The translations under genes and the position numbers were made by a program. DNA of 64,000 nucleotides from Romboutsia hominis (GTDB lineage: Bacteria; Bacillota; Clostridia; Peptostreptococcales; Peptostreptococcaceae), in the NCBI RefSeq assembly GCF_900002575.1, contig NZ_LN650648.1, forward strand, positions 2,147,565 to 2,211,564. The letters are read 5' to 3'. Every line of letters begins with the position of its first letter. Position 1 is the first letter of the stretch. The notes under the pieces were generated by a model that did not search any database, was not told the DNA's origin, and was given only the letters and a program-made list of their open reading frames with translations. This document shows positions 61,399-64,000 of this stretch, in pieces.

Positions 61399-62211
61399 TT
61401 ACTTATTTAGATTATGAGAATTTTCAACAACTTCTATTATCTTATTAGTATGTTGTTCTTTATTAAACTCATATCCTTCATTACCATTTCTTAAGTGTAT
61501 TAAATACTCTATATTTCCTTCAGGACCTTTTATCGGTGAGTAATCTAATCCTAATATTTCAAATCCATTTTCAACAGCAAAATTAGATATCATTTCTATA
61601 ACTTCAATATGTGTTGATTTTTCTCTAACCACACCTTTTTTACCAACTTTTTCCCTACCAGCTTCAAATTGTGGCTTTATTAAAGCTACGATTTGACCAT
61701 CTGGACGTATTAATTCCTTGCATTTTGGTAGTACTAGCTTTAAAGATATAAAAGATACGTCTATAGATGCAAAATCTGCAAACTCTTTAGTTTGTTCTAT
61801 AGTAACATGTCTTATATTAGTTCTCTCCATGCAAACTACTCTCTCATCTTGTCTTAATTTCCATGCAAGTTGTCCATATCCAACATCTATAGAAAATACT
61901 TTTGATGCTCCATTTTGAAGCATACAATCAGTAAATCCTCCTGTTGATGAACCTATGTCCATACACACTTTTCCTTCTAATGTTAAATCAAAGTTATTCA
62001 TGGCTTTTTCAAGCTTTAATCCACCTCTACTTACATATGGTATTGGATCTCCTTTTACCTCTATCTTAGCTTCTTCATCAACATCAGAACCTGCTTTATC
62101 ACATCTTTGATTATTTACAAATACAAGACCTGCCATTATTGCCTTTTTAGCTCTTTCTCTACTTTCAAAGTATCCTTTTTCTACTAATAATAAATCTATT
62201 CTTTTTTTCAT
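61399..62211 (-). CDS. tlyA: TlyA-family rRNA 2'-O-methyltransferase (YqxC)
   Basis: Protein of 270 aa with an N-terminal S4 RNA-binding domain (about 3-62, IDLLLVEKGYFESRERAKKA) and an FtsJ/RrmJ-like methyltransferase domain. The latter has MDIGSSTGGFTDCMLQNGA for SAM binding, then SIDVGYGQLAWKLR, FASIDVSFISLKLVLP and LIKPQFEAGREKVGKKGVV. In mycobacteria TlyA methylates 16S and 23S rRNA; Firmicute YqxC proteins are assumed similar. The start is 4 nt after dxs, and recN follows by 38 nt, the classic dxs-tlyA-recN cluster. Confidence 0.93.
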   Translation of the reverse strand: MKKRIDLLLVEKGYFESRERAKKAIMAGLVFVNNQRCDKAGSDVDEEAKIEVKGDPIPYVSRGGLKLEKAMNNFDLTLEGKVCMDIGSSTGGFTDCMLQNGASKVFSIDVGYGQLAWKLRQDERVVCMERTNIRHVTIEQTKEFADFASIDVSFISLKLVLPKCKELIRPDGQIVALIKPQFEAGREKVGKKGVVREKSTHIEVIEMISNFAVENGFEILGLDYSPIKGPEGNIEYLIHLRNGNEGYEFNKEQHTNKIIEVVENSHNLNK

Positions 62212-62215
62212 AAAA

Positions 62216-64000
62216 TTACCTTTCTAGTTTACAGTCTTTTACTCTCATTGCTATCTTCTCTGGAGATAGACCTATTGTATCATATATTTCATCTGCATTC
62301 CCATGAGGTACAAATGCTTCTGGAAGACCTAAATTCATAATATTAACATCAATTTTATTATCTGTTATATATTTATTTATTCTACTTCCAAATCCACCTA
62401 TTATTGTATTATCCTCAATAGTTATAACCTTTTTATGAGTTTTTAACAAATCTGATAAAAGATTTTTATCAATAGGCTTTAAGAACCTTGCGTTAACTAT
62501 TGTTGGATTTATATCCTCTTTTTCTAATAATTCTTTAGCTTTAAGAGCATGTTTTACCATATTTCCTATTGCTAGTATAAGTATGTCTTCTCCTTTTGAC
62601 AATACTTCATAACTTCCTACTTTTATAGGTTCATACTTACCACTTTCTAAGTAATAACTACCCCCTCTTGGATATCTAATAGCTACAGGCTCTTTTAATT
62701 CTAGAGATAAATCCATCATTAACTCTAGCTCTTTGCAATCCTTAGGAGCCATAACCGTTATATTTGGTATTGCATTTAAGTAGCTTAAATCAAACATACC
62801 ATGATGAGTTTCACCATCATTACCTACTATACCAGCTCGATCTATAAGGAATGTTACAGGTTTTTTAGTTATACATACATCATGTATTACTTGGTCATAT
62901 GCCCTTTGTAAAAATGATGAGTATACAGCAAAATACGGTTTTAATCCATTTTTTGCAAGTCCTGCAGCAAATGTAGTTGCATGTTGTTCTGCTATACCAA
63001 CATCATAGTATCTATTTGGGTATACTTTTTCAAATAGATTTAATCCTGTACCCGATGGCATAGCTGCAGTTATTGCACATACTCTATCATCTTTTTCTCC
63101 CATAGATACTAATTTCTCTCCAACTAATGAAGATATAGATTTTGTACCTGATGATTTTATACCTTCTCTTATATCAAATTTTGACACTCCATGATATTTA
63201 TGTGGTTCATTTTCTGCAAATCTATATCCTTTACCTTTTTTAGTTATAACATGAAGAAGCTTTGGCCCTTTTTTTTGTTTGCATTTTTCTAAAATTTCTA
63301 TTAATTCTTTAATATTGTGCCCATCTATAGGACCATAATATTTTATTCCTAAAGACTCAAATAACTCGCATTCTTGAGGAATAAATGTACTTATTATACT
63401 ATCTTTAAATTTATTGGCTGTTTTAGATATTAACTCTCCTCCAGGAGCTATATTTAATATCTTTTCAACTTCATTTTTTACTTTATTAGCTGCTGAGTTT
63501 CTAACTATACTAGATAAATACCTAGACATTCCACCAACATTTTTATCTATAGACATTTCGTTATCATTTAATATAACTATCATATCTGTTTTTGTATGTC
63601 CTAGATGATTTAATGCTTCTAGTGCCATACCACCTGTTATTGATCCATCTCCAATTACAGCTATGACATTACTATCTTCACCTTTTATATCTCTTGCACA
63701 TGCAATACCATGTGCCACTGAAATTGATGTGCTACTATGACCTGTATCAAATATATCATGTGGACTTTCACATTCTTTAGGAAATCCACTTAAACCATTT
63801 AATTGTCTTAGTGTATTAAATTCTCCTTTTCTTCCAGTTATCATCTTATGTACATAAGATTGATGCCCAACATCCCATACAATTTTATCTTTCGGACTTT
63901 CAAATACCTTATGCAATGCTAGTGTAAGCTCTACAACCCCTAGATTGGAAGCTAAATGCCCTCCTGTTTGAGAAACAGATTTAACTAAAAATTTTCTTAT
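62216..64000 (-). CDS. dxs: 1-Deoxy-D-xylulose-5-phosphate synthase, N-terminus beyond the window
   Basis: DXS makes the first intermediate of the MEP isoprenoid pathway from pyruvate and glyceraldehyde 3-phosphate with thiamine diphosphate. The frame stays open to position 64000 and reads [20 protein letters not shown] there, so about 40 N-terminal residues are outside. Visible motifs are [51 protein letters not shown] (ThDP and Mg site), [20 protein letters not shown] and [15 protein letters not shown]. It precedes tlyA by 4 nt. Confidence 0.97.
   Translation of the reverse strand: MRKFLVKSVSQTGGHLASNLGVVELTLALHKVFESPKDKIVWDVGHQSYVHKMITGRKGEFNTLRQLNGLSGFPKECESPHDIFDTGHSSTSISVAHGIACARDIKGEDSNVIAVIGDGSITGGMALEALNHLGHTKTDMIVILNDNEMSIDKNVGGMSRYLSSIVRNSAANKVKNEVEKILNIAPGGELISKTANKFKDSIISTFIPQECELFESLGIKYYGPIDGHNIKELIEILEKCKQKKGPKLLHVITKKGKGYRFAENEPHKYHGVSKFDIREGIKSSGTKSISSLVGEKLVSMGEKDDRVCAITAAMPSGTGLNLFEKVYPNRYYDVGIAEQHATTFAAGLAKNGLKPYFAVYSSFLQRAYDQVIHDVCITKKPVTFLIDRAGIVGNDGETHHGMFDLSYLNAIPNITVMAPKDCKELELMMDLSLELKEPVAIRYPRGGSYYLESGKYEPIKVGSYEVLSKGEDILILAIGNMVKHALKAKELLEKEDINPTIVNARFLKPIDKNLLSDLLKTHKKVITIEDNTIIGGFGSRINKYITDNKIDVNIMNLGLPEAFVPHGNADEIYDTIGLSPEKIAMRVKDCKLER

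Noticed and set aside
1-64000. CRISPR arrays, insertion sequences, rRNA and tRNA genes
   Set aside because: None was seen: no regularly spaced direct repeats, transposase frames, or tRNA or rRNA signatures on either strand.

Overview
The window is a strongly AT-rich stretch of the chromosome of an endospore-forming, low-GC Gram-positive bacterium of the class Clostridia. Gene order and sequence point to the Peptostreptococcaceae, close to Clostridioides difficile in layout: codY-topA, brnQ, rplS-trmD-rimM-khpA-rpsP-ffh-ylxM-ftsY-smc-rnc, a CD1247-like zinc-ribbon gene, efp, aroQ-aroK-aroE, sigK next to a class B PBP, and spo0A-spoIVB-recN-tlyA-dxs. This placement rests on remembered synteny, not a search. 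Nearly every gene is on the minus strand, so transcription runs from high to low coordinates. The only plus-strand genes are a CapA-like gene and two small dead genes. No rRNA, tRNA, insertion sequence, prophage or CRISPR array was seen.

Layout from low to high coordinates. 1-6.9 kb: rarA (cut by the window edge), codY, topA, dprA, comM, yraN (replication, nutrient regulation, DNA uptake). 7-17.5 kb is the accessory-like part: CapA-like phosphatase, FMN alpha-hydroxy-acid enzyme, rnhB, brnQ, a MarR-MATE efflux operon with twin operators, a chemoreceptor, and frameshifted DUF1659/DUF2922 remnants. 17.5-29.6 kb: ribosome maturation, SRP targeting and chromosome condensation genes. 29.7-34.7 kb: CD1247-like gene, efp, then aroQ, aroK and aroE with four type IV prepilin genes wedged between aroK and aroE. 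34.7-39.5 kb: two large adjacent PAS-containing histidine kinases. 39.8-47.2 kb: sigK, PBP, udk, tRNA wobble-uridine genes, mltG, pdp. 47.3-57.5 kb: punA, deoB, a degenerate xerD, spoIIM, NUDIX, DUF3866, two envelope glycan genes, steB, steA, cca. 57.6-64 kb: spo0A, spoIVB, recN, tlyA and dxs (cut by the window edge).

The observation I rate highest is the kinase pair. The first kinase has an intact ATP-binding domain, but lysine replaces the phospho-accepting histidine. The second has an intact H box, but its ATP-binding domain has lost the N, G1 and G2 boxes. They are co-directional, 26 nt apart, behind a SigH-like promoter, and no response regulator lies beside them; Spo0A, encoded 18 kb away, is a plausible target. 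They look like the two halves of one split kinase. Other notable points: a 2-nt insertion inside the leader of one prepilin gene; a XerD homologue missing three catalytic residues; hairpins burying the ribosome binding site or start codon of spoIIM, the sigK-linked PBP, sigK and perhaps spoIVB; a SigK with no pro-sequence and no skin element; and an envelope cluster (steA-steB-GT2-GT4-DUF3866) with an unusual phosphotransferase motif.
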